Below, in pieces: positions 1-8,342 of a stretch of DNA of 64,000 nucleotides. Every line of letters begins with the position of its first letter. Within the stretch, counting starts at the first letter, position 1. The notes beneath the pieces are model-generated. The model ran no database searches. It was not told where the DNA came from and was given only the letters and a program-made list of their open reading frames with translations. The translations under genes and the position numbers were made by a program. The DNA is taken from positions 21,287 through 85,286 of the forward strand of contig CAMBWI010000003.1 in NCBI GenBank assembly GCA_945871445.1, given 5' to 3'. The stretch comes from Singulisphaera sp. GP187 (GTDB taxonomy: Bacteria; Planctomycetota; Phycisphaerae; Phycisphaerales; SM1A02).

Positions 1-813
1 GGTGTGCTCCTTGGACTTTCTGGCGGAATCGACAGCGCACTCGTCGCAGCACTTGCTGTTGCTGCGCTTGGACCCAAGAATGTGCGCGGTGTTTCGATGC
101 CTGGCCCATTTTCTTCGGATGAATCGCGAACTGATGCGATGGATACTGCGAAACGACTTGGAATGAATCCTCCGGATGTCTTGTCAATCAATGATGCGTA
201 CAAGTTGATTGGGTCAAACATCTCTCCAGTTGCCAAGATCGTTGGTGTGACCGACGAAAATCTACAAAGTCGCTTGCGAGGTTTGACTTTGATGACACTC
301 TCCAACGCAACAGGTGCGTTGGTTCTCTCGACGGGAAATAAAAGCGAATTTGCTGTTGGATATGCGACTCTCTATGGAGATATGTGTGGTGGGATGGCTC
401 CGCTTGGCGATCTCTTAAAGTCGCAGGTTTTTTCTGTTGCGCGATGGCTGAATGCAAATCCGAGTGCGCTTGGTTTTTCTTCGCCACCGATTCCGCCGTC
501 AAGTTTGACAAAACCGCCATCAGCGGAACTTCGCCCGAATCAGACTGATCAAGATTCGTTACCTGAATATTCCGTACTCGACCAAATTATTTCGGGATGG
601 GTCGATGACGAAAAGTCCGTCGAAGAGATTGTGCGAACGACAGGTTTGGATCAAGCCTTGGTTGCTCGTTGGACAACTTCAATTGACCGTGCTCAATTCA
701 AACGAAATCAAGCTCCGATGATTCCCAAACTCAGCGCAAGAGCTTTCGGGCCGGGACGAAGGATGCCGCTTGCCATGCGCTTTCGGCTGGTCGACGACTC
801 GTCCGCCGTTTGA
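1..813 (+). CDS. nadE: Glutamine-dependent NAD+ synthetase, 3' part
   Basis: This is the C-terminal synthetase domain of NAD+ synthetase, which amidates deamido-NAD+ to NAD+ using ATP. The 5' end lies outside the window. The reading frame is open from base 1 and begins with the ATP-pyrophosphatase P-loop LGLSGGIDSAL. Further on are STGNKSEFAVGYATLYGD, the glutamine/ammonia-site region typical of the family, and the terminal KRNQAPMIPK...FGPGRRMP stretch that is characteristic of glutamine-dependent NadE. The amidohydrolase half that normally precedes it is not visible, so the glutamine-dependent assignment rests on the C-terminal signature. Its last 83 nt overlap the end of the convergent phosphatase gene. 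Confidence 0.93.
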   Translation, partial: GVLLGLSGGIDSALVAALAVAALGPKNVRGVSMPGPFSSDESRTDAMDTAKRLGMNPPDVLSINDAYKLIGSNISPVAKIVGVTDENLQSRLRGLTLMTLSNATGALVLSTGNKSEFAVGYATLYGDMCGGMAPLGDLLKSQVFSVARWLNANPSALGFSSPPIPPSSLTKPPSAELRPNQTDQDSLPEYSVLDQIISGWVDDEKSVEEIVRTTGLDQALVARWTTSIDRAQFKRNQAPMIPKLSARAFGPGRRMPLAMRFRLVDDSSAV

Positions 814-1507
814 AATTGAATTGACGCCGCTGCTTACTTGGAATCATCAGTAGCCGATCCGCACCGATGCGATATGCGGTCAAAAATCCTCCGTACACAC
901 ATCCCGTATCGATTACTGCAACTACAGCGCGCCCATCAGGTCTGCGAAGAATCAGCGGACGAGAAAGCGGCTTGTGTCCAACAATCAGAAGCCCATCTTT
1001 GCCGTCATACTTCCACCACCAATCATCCTCTCCCTGTGCGGACTTGATCGTCATGCGCACGCGCTGTGATGTGCGTTTCAATCCAAGCGCAGGATCAACA
1101 CCTGCATGCACCGCAGTCCAAAATGGATTGCGCCCTCGCAGAAATGGCGTGCGCATTGCACGCCGCAGAAGTTCCTGTGCATCTTCCAGCAAGTCTGCAT
1201 CGGCAAGAATGTCAACCATTTCCGCAAGCCTTGGCGGGAGTTCGCTCGTTCGTCCATCTGGACCAGCGCGTCGTAATGCGGCAAGCGCACGAGGTTCATG
1301 ATTGCCGCAGACAAGATCGATCTGCCAACCACTTCTTTGCCGCGCAAGTATTTCTTCAACTACAAGGTCGGGACGCGGTCCTTTGGTCAGTAAATCTCCA
1401 ATGAGAATGATGCGCGATTGTCTCGCCCATGTTCGAAGCCGATCAAACATTGCGCGAAGTTCTTCGCCACAGCCGTGGATATCTCCGATCACGACCGTGT
1501 CACGCAT
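731..1507 (-). CDS. Symmetrical Ap4A-hydrolase/PPP-type metallophosphatase
   Basis: Calcineurin-like phosphoesterase of the PPP/ApaH type. The dinuclear metal motifs are visible in order: VIGDIHGCGEEL (GDxHG), ILIGDLLTKGPRP (GDxxxxGP) and LVCGNHEPRAL (GNHE), then a distal GHKPL. The substrate could be diadenosine tetraphosphate or a phosphoprotein; sequence alone does not decide. I place the start at the ATG at 1507, which directly precedes the first motif, and not at the upstream start at 1549, because TATTGT lies exactly 6 nt in front of it. The basic, arginine-rich C-terminus runs 83 nt into the end of the convergent nadE. Confidence 0.8.
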   Translation of the reverse strand: MRDTVVIGDIHGCGEELRAMFDRLRTWARQSRIILIGDLLTKGPRPDLVVEEILARQRSGWQIDLVCGNHEPRALAALRRAGPDGRTSELPPRLAEMVDILADADLLEDAQELLRRAMRTPFLRGRNPFWTAVHAGVDPALGLKRTSQRVRMTIKSAQGEDDWWWKYDGKDGLLIVGHKPLSRPLILRRPDGRAVVAVIDTGCVYGGFLTAYRIGADRLLMIPSKQRRQFNFKRRTSRRPAESAWQAASFVPARKLLR

Positions 1508-1527
1508 CGCCGTACAATACTTTGACA
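1508..1527. promoter_or_regulatory. Bidirectional 20-bp promoter with interleaved -10 boxes
   Basis: Only 20 bp separate the divergent phosphatase and mutL start codons. TACAAT (1513-1518, plus strand) lies 9 nt before the mutL ATG. TATTGT on the minus strand (1519-1514) lies 6 nt before the phosphatase ATG. The two hexamers overlap by five bases, so RNA polymerase could serve only one direction at a time. I found no good -35 element for either. Both transcripts would be leaderless or have a leader of two or three bases. This is inference from spacing. Confidence 0.5.
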
Positions 1528-3372
1528 ATGACGATTCGGATTCTCCCAACCGCGCTTGTCAATCAAATTGCCGCCGGCGAAGTTGTCGAGCGTCCAGCGA
1601 GCGTGGCGAAGGAACTGATCGAAAACTCCCTTGATGCTGGGGCGACCAAGGTGATCGTGCGAATTGAAGGCGGTGGGCGGGAGAGGTTGGAAATTATTGA
1701 CGATGGCGGGGGGATTCCTCGGGAAGAGCTTGCGCTCGCACTCGCCCCGCACGCAACAAGCAAGATCAGCACAAGCGAAGATCTGAACCGAATCAACACA
1801 TTTGGATTTCGTGGCGAAGCACTCTGCGCAATTTCGTCCGTTGCTCATGTGCGGATCACCTCTGCTGTCAAGAATGCACCGCAAGCTTGGATGATTGAAT
1901 CTCGATTCGCTCAGTTGAGCGAACCCAAACCTGCCGCAGGCACAGTTGGAACGACTATCGAAGTCTTAGGGCTTTTCAATAATGTTCCTGCGCGGCGAAA
2001 GTTTTTGCGTGGCGATCCTGCCGAAGCGGCGCGTGTCACGGAAGTTGTTTGCAATGCCGCACTCGCGCATCCATCAGTTTCATTTCGTTTGGAAAGCGGT
2101 GGGAGAAAAGTCTTGGACTTTGCCGCTGCGAAAGATGTCTTTGGTCGAGTCGCCGATGTCTTCGGCGATGCGCTTGGCGAAAGTCCTTTGACAATTGCAG
2201 GTGAAGCAGATGGTGACGGCATGAAGAGTCGAATCATCGGCGTGACATGTCGTCCCGAAAATATGCGGTCGGTCAGTCGAACCCAGCGCATCATGGTGAA
2301 CGGCCGCCCCATCGTTGATCGATCGCTTATTCACGCTGTACGCGAGGCATATCGCGGGCTTGCTGAACCTTCATTGCAGCCAGTATTCGCTATTTTTCTG
2401 CATGTTGATCCAGAGATGGTCGATGTCAATGTTCATCCTCAAAAGAGCGAAGTTCGGTGGCGCAATCCTGCGTGGATGCACAGGTTGGTCTATCGATCAG
2501 TTCAAGATGCGTTGCGAGGTGCAGATCTGGTTGCGGGTGGTTCGAGTTTGCTATCAAACATTGAGAGCGACCCAGCGAAGACGATCGACATGGCTTCGAC
2601 GCAGCATGTGCGCCAAAGCAACTGGTCGGCTCGTGCGACGCGGTCCATGCCAAGCATCTCAAGAGATTCCAGCGCGCCGAGCACAGTGCGAACTCAATCG
2701 ATTCCTTCATTTGTTCGAGAGCCAAGCGCATTCGAAAATTCACCGCACGAGAGACTTCTTCCAACTCCCGCAGTCGCTGTTCGTGAAGTGCTCCAAGTAG
2801 ACAACACTTGGTTGATTCTTGCTGAAGATGATGCACTCGTCATTGTTGATCAGCATGCGCTTCATGAACGCATCATGTTTGAAGAAATTCGCACGCGCAT
2901 TGGCAGTGGGGATCTGATGTCTCAGCGACTTTTGGTTCCTGCAATGGCTGATGTTCCTCCAGAAGCGCTTGCGAATCTTGAAGTATTCGCTCCACTTTTT
3001 GCTCGCTTGGGAATCGAAGCAACAGCTGCCGGTCCACGAACTGTTGCAGTGCACGCATTTCCAGGTTTTCTGACAGGTCGCAAAGTTGATGCAGCAACAT
3101 TTGTAGCCCGTGTTCTGACAAGCGACGCACTTGCAAGCGCCAGCGAATCCACGGAGGATTCTGCGTTACGCGAAGGCGCACTCGCCGATGTTCTTGACAT
3201 GATGGCATGTAAAGCTGCTGTGAAGGGGGGCGATCGACTCTCTGTTGCAGAGATCACGCGATTACTCGACGATCGCGCTACGACTGATCGTTCGACCAAT
3301 TGTCCTCACGGGAGACCAACATCCATACGAATTCCAATGAGTGATATCGAACGCAGATTCGGTCGACGCTGA
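1528..3372 (+). CDS. mutL: DNA mismatch repair protein MutL
   Basis: MutL couples mismatch recognition by MutS to strand incision. The N-terminal GHKL ATPase is complete: ELIENSLDAGATK (motif I), DDGGGI (motif II), HATSKI and GFRGEAL (motif III). After a serine-rich linker (about residues 350-430) comes the dimerisation domain with DQHALHERIMFE, which fits the metal-binding endonuclease motif DQHA-x2-E-x4-E, and a terminal CPHGRP motif. It should therefore nick DNA itself, as MutL does in bacteria without MutH. The start is the ATG at 1528, which begins the canonical MTIRILP...NQIAAGEVVERP; the frame is open further upstream, but that part lies antisense to the phosphatase gene. Confidence 0.95.
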   Translation: MTIRILPTALVNQIAAGEVVERPASVAKELIENSLDAGATKVIVRIEGGGRERLEIIDDGGGIPREELALALAPHATSKISTSEDLNRINTFGFRGEALCAISSVAHVRITSAVKNAPQAWMIESRFAQLSEPKPAAGTVGTTIEVLGLFNNVPARRKFLRGDPAEAARVTEVVCNAALAHPSVSFRLESGGRKVLDFAAAKDVFGRVADVFGDALGESPLTIAGEADGDGMKSRIIGVTCRPENMRSVSRTQRIMVNGRPIVDRSLIHAVREAYRGLAEPSLQPVFAIFLHVDPEMVDVNVHPQKSEVRWRNPAWMHRLVYRSVQDALRGADLVAGGSSLLSNIESDPAKTIDMASTQHVRQSNWSARATRSMPSISRDSSAPSTVRTQSIPSFVREPSAFENSPHERLLPTPAVAVREVLQVDNTWLILAEDDALVIVDQHALHERIMFEEIRTRIGSGDLMSQRLLVPAMADVPPEALANLEVFAPLFARLGIEATAAGPRTVAVHAFPGFLTGRKVDAATFVARVLTSDALASASESTEDSALREGALADVLDMMACKAAVKGGDRLSVAEITRLLDDRATTDRSTNCPHGRPTSIRIPMSDIERRFGRR

Positions 3373-3390
3373 GGCTGCCCCACTCGGATT

Positions 3391-3612
3391 TCAGCCACTC
3401 TCCTCTTCGAATCGAATTTCCTCAAAGACAACTTGCCCTGTTCGCAGTGTGCATGCGATATACGGCTGACAAAGTTTGCAACCTCCGCCACATCCGAATT
3501 CTCTATGTACATCTTCTTTGGTGACGACTCCTGACTGCACACGCGCCCAAGCTTCGATTGCAGCGAAGGTCGTGTCGTAGCAGACGCATCGATCAATGTG
3601 TATGGGTGGCAT
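3391..3612 (-). CDS. BFD-like [2Fe-2S]-binding protein
   Basis: A 73-residue protein with the cysteine pattern of the BFD-like [2Fe-2S] domain: CVC at residues 9-11 and CGGGCKLC near residues 42-49, followed by a short helix. In Bfd proteins four such cysteines hold a cluster that passes electrons to bacterioferritin to release iron, or regulates partner enzymes. It is the third gene of the leftward riboswitch transcript, 29 bp after the pseudopilin gene. The partner is unknown; no bacterioferritin is encoded in the window. I see no SD site before the ATG. Confidence 0.7.
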   Translation of the reverse strand: MPPIHIDRCVCYDTTFAAIEAWARVQSGVVTKEDVHREFGCGGGCKLCQPYIACTLRTGQVVFEEIRFEEESG

Positions 3613-3641
3613 AAATGATTCGCTTTCGCGTGAAAGAACGT

Positions 3642-4445
3642 CTATCTCGGGTCATATGCAGAATCGTCATTGCTGAGAAAGCCGTTCGACGGCCATGCAA
3701 GTGGCGTCTGCAAGTATGCGAATGGTTCGTTGATACTTGTCGATGCATGCATTCCTTTGCATTGTTGGCAAACGCCTCGAACATGTCCATCAAGCCATGC
3801 AACATTCGTACAACCTTGATGGCGGAACGCTTGTGCACCCGAATACACAATGCCCAAGTCCATCTCGATCGACGCACTTGGTGCGCGCATAAATTTATTC
3901 GCACCACCTTGCCAACCGCCGTCGCCAAAGAGCGCGGTTTCCGCAGGTCGATTGTGCTGACTGACAGTCAAGCCGTGCCGAGCATTTTTCCAACCGCTCA
4001 ACACTTGACCGTTTTCTCCCATCGATGGCCATGAACCTTCTGCGCCGATGAATGTGGTGTTGTAATTGAACCCTGTGTATGGATCCGCACCGAACGTGCT
4101 TGATCCAATAAATGAGGGACATTGCTGAACTTGAAACGGATGATCGGTGAAAGACCATAATGGTCCTGGACGCACTTCGCCATTTGGTTCTTGCACGAAG
4201 TCCCACGCAACAGTGCGAACACCTGATGGTGTCATTTCAAAAAGTATCGCTGGCGGAAAGACTCCTCGAAAAACATTTGAGTATGACTGCGCTGCAATTG
4301 AAAGTTGTCGAAGCCTTGTCGCACATTCGATACTTCGACTGCTCTCGCGCACACTCTTCAATCCAGGCATAGCAAGCGAAATGAGAAGTGTCAGTACGCC
4401 CATCGTGACCAACACTTCAACAAGTGTGAATGCTCGCCGCAACAT
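3642..4445 (-). CDS. Type II secretion-like pseudopilin, H-X9-DG type
   Basis: The N-terminus LRRAFTLVEVLVTMGVL is a prepilin peptidase site followed by the usual hydrophobic helix (about residues 5-27), so the protein should be cleaved and methylated and enter a pilus or type II secretion pseudopilus. The C-terminal part carries TNVAWLDGHV, the H-X9-DG-like signature of the large planctomycete pseudopilin families. The ATG directly abuts the TGA of the preceding dockerin gene (TGAATG), so translation is likely coupled. Both lie behind the cobalamin riboswitch. Confidence 0.75.
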   Translation of the reverse strand: MLRRAFTLVEVLVTMGVLTLLISLAMPGLKSVRESSRSIECATRLRQLSIAAQSYSNVFRGVFPPAILFEMTPSGVRTVAWDFVQEPNGEVRPGPLWSFTDHPFQVQQCPSFIGSSTFGADPYTGFNYNTTFIGAEGSWPSMGENGQVLSGWKNARHGLTVSQHNRPAETALFGDGGWQGGANKFMRAPSASIEMDLGIVYSGAQAFRHQGCTNVAWLDGHVRGVCQQCKGMHASTSINEPFAYLQTPLAWPSNGFLSNDDSAYDPR

Positions 4446-5366
4446 TCAGCCGTTCCATCCAGCCAAGACGGCGGCAAGATCCGAACCATTGACGATCCCA
4501 TTCCCATCGATATCAGCCCCAGAAGATGCCGTGCCAAATGCGGAAAGAACAATCGCAAGATCCGCGCCATTGATAAGACCATTTCCATCGATATCTGCTG
4601 GATTTCCAGTGGTGTGAACGCGTGCGACAGCATCGATTTCCACATTCGGATGAAAACCCGTAGGCACCAGAATCCGAACCGCAATTGCTTGCGTCAATCC
4701 GACACTTGCAAGATCAACACCTGCGCCTCCAGCTGAGCCGTCATAGATATCCACAAGTTCGTCGTAAGTTTTTCCTGAGAGGGACGCTGCGGTCCAAGCG
4801 GGATCTACGGGAGTATTGGGATCAGTCGCAATCACGCCGTTTGTTTGAGAATATGGGGGCGCATCGACCCAACCCATCGTGGGGCAGAGTCCATCGGCCA
4901 ATACATTTTCAATCGTGATCCACGTCACTCCATCTGCAGTGACTTGAATCCTTCCACCATCAGCAGCGAGCGCACCAACAACTCCGCTTGGAAATGCGGC
5001 ATCAGTAAAAAACGAATTCCCAAACACGATGAAGTCAATTCCAAATGGGTTCATCGCGTCATCGCGCAGCGGTGGATCGAAACCGAGAGTGAGTTGCCCA
5101 CCAGCTCCAATCGAAACGATTTCATTTGTGCCGAAACACGGATGAAATGGAGTGACGACTCCTGGAGCAATTCCCTCTCCCGTAAATCTTTCAGGAGGTC
5201 CAAGAGCGACAAGCGGATTTGTAAAACCATTCGCAGGATTCGAACCTGCGACATACGAAAGAACGGTCGTTGCAAAGTCGTTCGCGAGTGCGGGCAAAGT
5301 GAAGAATACGATTATGACAGCCATCGCAATTGCGATACGAGAGAAGGCACGATGCATGGTTGACAT
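4446..5366 (-). CDS. Secreted dockerin-containing protein under B12 riboswitch
   Basis: A 306-residue exported protein. Residues 1-28 form a signal peptide (hydrophobic core IAIAMAVIIVFFTLPA, cleavage after ALA). The body, about residues 30-250, is a beta-rich domain of a family I cannot name, with FTGEGIAPGVVTPFHPC and GIDFIVFGNSFF as its most distinctive stretches. The C-terminus has two EF-hand/dockerin-type loops (DIDGNGLINGADL and DIDGNGIVNGSDL), which in this group may anchor proteins at the cell surface. It is the first gene after the cobalamin riboswitch, so a role in cobalamin acquisition or a B12-dependent surface function is plausible but unproven. A second ATG at codon 4 is an alternative start. 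Confidence 0.7.
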   Translation of the reverse strand: MSTMHRAFSRIAIAMAVIIVFFTLPALANDFATTVLSYVAGSNPANGFTNPLVALGPPERFTGEGIAPGVVTPFHPCFGTNEIVSIGAGGQLTLGFDPPLRDDAMNPFGIDFIVFGNSFFTDAAFPSGVVGALAADGGRIQVTADGVTWITIENVLADGLCPTMGWVDAPPYSQTNGVIATDPNTPVDPAWTAASLSGKTYDELVDIYDGSAGGAGVDLASVGLTQAIAVRILVPTGFHPNVEIDAVARVHTTGNPADIDGNGLINGADLAIVLSAFGTASSGADIDGNGIVNGSDLAAVLAGWNG

Positions 5367-5421
5367 GTTGAATTGTTTGGATCAGGCGTGACGCACTGTG
5401 ATCCCTAATCGCGAGGGGACA

Positions 5422-5616
5422 GCGCAAAGTGAATGCAGGTCTTCCGGCTTCGGGCACTCGAACCAGCCTTCCCAGATAATTGCAAGTGCAATATCCAGTG
5501 GCGTCTCTGGTTCGGGCTGGGGAGGAAGATCCTCCACCCGTTACGGCGGCGCGTCCGTGGCGGATTTTCACCGCCTTCCCTCGCAGAATGGGTGGCGCCA
5601 GCCATCCACTTTGCGC
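5422..5616 (-). promoter_or_regulatory. Cobalamin (B12) riboswitch
   Basis: Read on the minus strand, a 10-bp P1 helix is perfect: GCGCAAAGTG (5616-5607) pairs with CACTTTGCGC (5431-5422). Between the arms lie the conserved blocks of the B12 element in the right order: GAGGGAA, then GGCGGTGAAAATCCGCC, then ACGCGCCGCCGTAA, and near the 3' end GCCGGAAGACCTGC, the B12-box equivalent. The 3' end is 55 nt upstream of the dockerin gene ATG. I see no terminator hairpin with a U-tract in that gap and no SD site, so the mode of control is not evident. B12 binding normally represses. Confidence 0.85.
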
Positions 5617-5776
5617 CTCGGCTCACGAGTGCCGAGAATCATTCACAGTTACAAGATACCAAATTTAGAGTCTGTGATCATTGCACGGAGTGGGCGAATG
5701 CGCTACTTTTACCCATTCCCATGTTTCGATCGAGCCGTAGGCTCGTTTCATCAAGAATGTCAGGAGCAGAATTCAA

Positions 5777-8122
5777 TTGTTTGACTACTTACTTCGTTCC
5801 TTCTCGATCTTTTCAGTTCTTCTCGCCGTCACTTTGACGGCGACGTCAGCGCTGGCAAGCTACACAATTGGTGCCGATGATCCGACGGACCCTCCAGCAG
5901 AGGAACCAACAGATCCTCCAGCAGAGGAACCAACAGATCCATCAGCAGAGGAACCAACAGATCCATCAGCAGAGCCAATGCCAGAAGCTGCGAGTGGTGC
6001 ATCGGCCGAAACCGACCCCTTGGCTCCATTTGTAGCAACCGCTGCCCAGGCACGCGATCTTGATCTGGCATTGCATTACGTCTTGATTGGAAATGCGGAT
6101 ATGGCGAAGGCTTCAATTCAAGCACTCTTTAATTCTGGAATCACCGATGAACAGATCGCTCAATTGGTCGATGAGAAGGGGATTCGCGAGAAGTTAGAAC
6201 GATCATTAACCCGTGGTCGAGGAATGGATGGCGCCGCCGAATTGATCGCTGAACTCGAATCTCGATTTCTTGCGGGAACTCGTTTAACAAGTCGCAATGC
6301 ACTGCGCATTGAGGAAGCAGTTCAAGGTCTTGGTGGGTCTATGCGACAAGAGATGGTTTCGCGACAGCGTCTCTTGGCAGCTGGAGCGTTTGCAGTTCCC
6401 GCTTTGCTCAAGGCGCTCGAAGATGCAAAGAATCTCAAGCTCGCAAATGCAGCGCGCTCTATGCTGATTGAAATCAAACGGCTTGCTGTTGATCCTCTTT
6501 GTGCTGCGTTGCCAGAACTCGATCCAAGCAACCAACGAAAAGTATGTGATGTTTTAGCCGAGATTGGCTACCCAAGCAGTCAGGCGTGCATCTTTGGGCT
6601 TGCAACCGATCCTAAAACTACTCCAGATGTTCGAGCGGCTGCTCTGCGTGCATATGCTCGACTTGGTGGAACTTCTCAAGATGCAGCGAGTCAATACACA
6701 GCCTTGGCAAGGCGTTACTTTGACCAATCTCCATCGCTCATTCCATATCCAAGTGATCCTGAAAATGTGGTGTGGAGTTACGACAATCGAAATGGACTGG
6801 CAGGAGTTGGGATTCCCACAGCCGTCTACTGCGAGACAATGGCGATTCACTCTGCGACGGAAGCTCTTCGCCGCGACGCTACTTCTGAATTAGCGCTTGC
6901 GATTTATGTCGCAGCAGATCTTCGTCGGTCGGTGTTTATGCGTTTGTTGAACATCGGTGATTCATCAGAATCAAACGAAGGTTCTCTTCTATCAAGTCGA
7001 TACAGCGCTGAATTCTTTGCAACAGCCAGTGGAGCACGCATCGCACAAATGGCTTTAGGATTTGCGATTGACGCAAATGATGTCTTGCTTGCTCGCGAAT
7101 GCATTCGCGTTCTCGCGGCGAATGGAAATGCGTCAGCATTGGTCTCACCGATGAGTGGTCGTTCGCCACTTGTTGAATGTCTCCTCTTTGCCGATCGTCG
7201 AGTTCGCTTTGAGGCGGCAGTTGTCTTGGCGAAATCCCTTCCAAATACTACGTTTCAACAAGACATCCTTGTCGTTCCTGTACTCGCTTCCATGCTTCAA
7301 TCGGTGGGAATGACTGGCGCGGTCATCGCTACAACAGAGGAAGACCGCCAATCACTCGCAATGCGAATGAATAGCGCGGGAGTGGGCAAGGTAGTGACTG
7401 GATCATCTCTCAGCGAGATCGACGGAAAGTTGCCGCCGGGCCAAATACTCGACCTCGTCGTTGTTCAAGGGGCGCGTTCTTCTGTAGGTGATGCAATTCA
7501 AGCAATTCGCCTTTCACGATCATCAGCAACATCACCGATTGTGGTGATGACCAACGGAACCGACGCGGCGACATTCTCTCTTGAATATGAAAATGATTCC
7601 CGCATTTCTGTCTTCTTGTCAAGCGCAACTGACGAGCAATTCCTCGCAGCGCTCGAATCCGCCAGTGGCGCAGCAGGAGGCATCGCAATTTCCACAGATG
7701 AATCAGCACAATACATTGATGAATCACTCGCAGTGCTTCGAATGATCGCAGAGTCATCAAGCCCAATCTTTGATATTCGGGATGCAGAAGCAAGTTTGGT
7801 TGCTGCGCTCTCAACTTCAAGCGGATCGGTCAAGGCATCGGTTGCAGGTGTTCTGGCTCTTTTGCTGAGTGAAACTGCGCAACGCGTTCTGATGGATTCC
7901 GCTTTGTCAGCAACAAGCGAAGATCAGGCGATGCTCTTCATGAGTGTCGCAACAAGTGCACGAAAGTTTGGCAATTTGTTGCAGCCACACCAGATCGAAT
8001 CACTTCGATCTCTGATTCAGACTACTTCTGGTTCAACGGCAAATGCAGCGGGACAAGCCTTTGGTGCGCTTGGCCTTCCAACATCCGAGGTTATAAAGTT
8101 GATTCTTGCTCCGAAGGAGTAA
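5777..8122 (+). CDS. Secreted HEAT-like repeat protein
   Basis: A 781-residue protein with a signal peptide (residues 1-28, ending SALA), then an acidic Pro/Glu repeat (about residues 35-70, DPPAEEPT units), then a long alpha-helical region with HEAT-like repeats (for example GAFAVPALLKALEDAKN... at about residues 190-270). Around residues 510-620 there is an alpha/beta stretch (DLVVVQGAR, IVVMTNG) that resembles a degenerate response-regulator fold. The start is a TTG: AGGAG at 5762-5766 sits 10 nt upstream, and no in-frame ATG precedes the signal peptide. A perfect 6-bp hairpin (5731-5745) lies in the leader. No enzymatic motif is visible; a periplasmic scaffold is my best guess. Confidence 0.7.
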   Translation: MFDYLLRSFSIFSVLLAVTLTATSALASYTIGADDPTDPPAEEPTDPPAEEPTDPSAEEPTDPSAEPMPEAASGASAETDPLAPFVATAAQARDLDLALHYVLIGNADMAKASIQALFNSGITDEQIAQLVDEKGIREKLERSLTRGRGMDGAAELIAELESRFLAGTRLTSRNALRIEEAVQGLGGSMRQEMVSRQRLLAAGAFAVPALLKALEDAKNLKLANAARSMLIEIKRLAVDPLCAALPELDPSNQRKVCDVLAEIGYPSSQACIFGLATDPKTTPDVRAAALRAYARLGGTSQDAASQYTALARRYFDQSPSLIPYPSDPENVVWSYDNRNGLAGVGIPTAVYCETMAIHSATEALRRDATSELALAIYVAADLRRSVFMRLLNIGDSSESNEGSLLSSRYSAEFFATASGARIAQMALGFAIDANDVLLARECIRVLAANGNASALVSPMSGRSPLVECLLFADRRVRFEAAVVLAKSLPNTTFQQDILVVPVLASMLQSVGMTGAVIATTEEDRQSLAMRMNSAGVGKVVTGSSLSEIDGKLPPGQILDLVVVQGARSSVGDAIQAIRLSRSSATSPIVVMTNGTDAATFSLEYENDSRISVFLSSATDEQFLAALESASGAAGGIAISTDESAQYIDESLAVLRMIAESSSPIFDIRDAEASLVAALSTSSGSVKASVAGVLALLLSETAQRVLMDSALSATSEDQAMLFMSVATSARKFGNLLQPHQIESLRSLIQTTSGSTANAAGQAFGALGLPTSEVIKLILAPKE
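5888..5974 (+). repeat. 24-bp in-frame tandem repeat (DPPAEEPT)
   Basis: Three full 24-bp units and a 15-bp partial unit encode DPPAEEPT/DPSAEEPT just after the signal peptide of the HEAT-like protein. The unit length is a multiple of three, so copy-number change would keep the frame and vary the length of an acidic, flexible linker. Confidence 0.9.
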
Positions 8123-8170
8123 TAAGTCTTGCGCATGCAAGCAGTGAAAACTTCTCAGGTATAGCAATCT

Positions 8171-8206
8171 GTGTAACGCAATCGACTTCGTTACACTTCG
8201 TTTTGG
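8171..8206 (+). terminator. Probable rho-independent terminator
   Basis: An 8-bp perfect stem, GTGTAACG (8171-8178) with CGTTACAC (8189-8196), and a 10-nt loop, followed by a T-rich stretch with G interruptions (TTCGTTTTGGTTT). It lies 48 bp after the HEAT-like gene and just before tRNA-Thr, so it would end the former. The U-tract is imperfect. Confidence 0.5.
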
Positions 8207-8222
8207 TTTGCATCGCAGTTAC

Positions 8223-8294
8223 GCCACCCTAGCTCAGTGGTAGAGCAATGCTTTCGTAAAGCATAGGTCGTGGGTTCGAGTCCCATGGGTGGCT
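8223..8294 (+). tRNA. tRNA-Thr (CGU)
   Basis: Complete cloverleaf. The acceptor stem GCCACCC/GGGTGGC is perfect. The D arm is AGCTCAGTGGTAGAGC. The anticodon stem ATGCT/AGCAT encloses the loop TTCGTAA, giving anticodon CGU (codon ACG). The T arm is GTGGGTTCGAGTCCCAT. The discriminator is T, and the CCA end is not encoded. The gene stands alone, with no adjacent tRNA and no integrase. Confidence 0.95.
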
Positions 8295-8342
8295 TTTCCA
8301 TTTGTCCCTGCGCTTTGAACGCAACCAGCTCGCTCTGCAAGC

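Noticed and set aside
1429..1527. Upstream extension of the mutL frame
   Set aside because: It lies antisense to the phosphatase N-terminus and adds residues not found in MutL.
5731..5745. 6-bp hairpin CGAGCC-GTA-GGCTCG as a terminator for an upstream gene
   Set aside because: There is no upstream rightward gene to terminate and no U-tract; it is more likely part of the leader of the HEAT-like gene.
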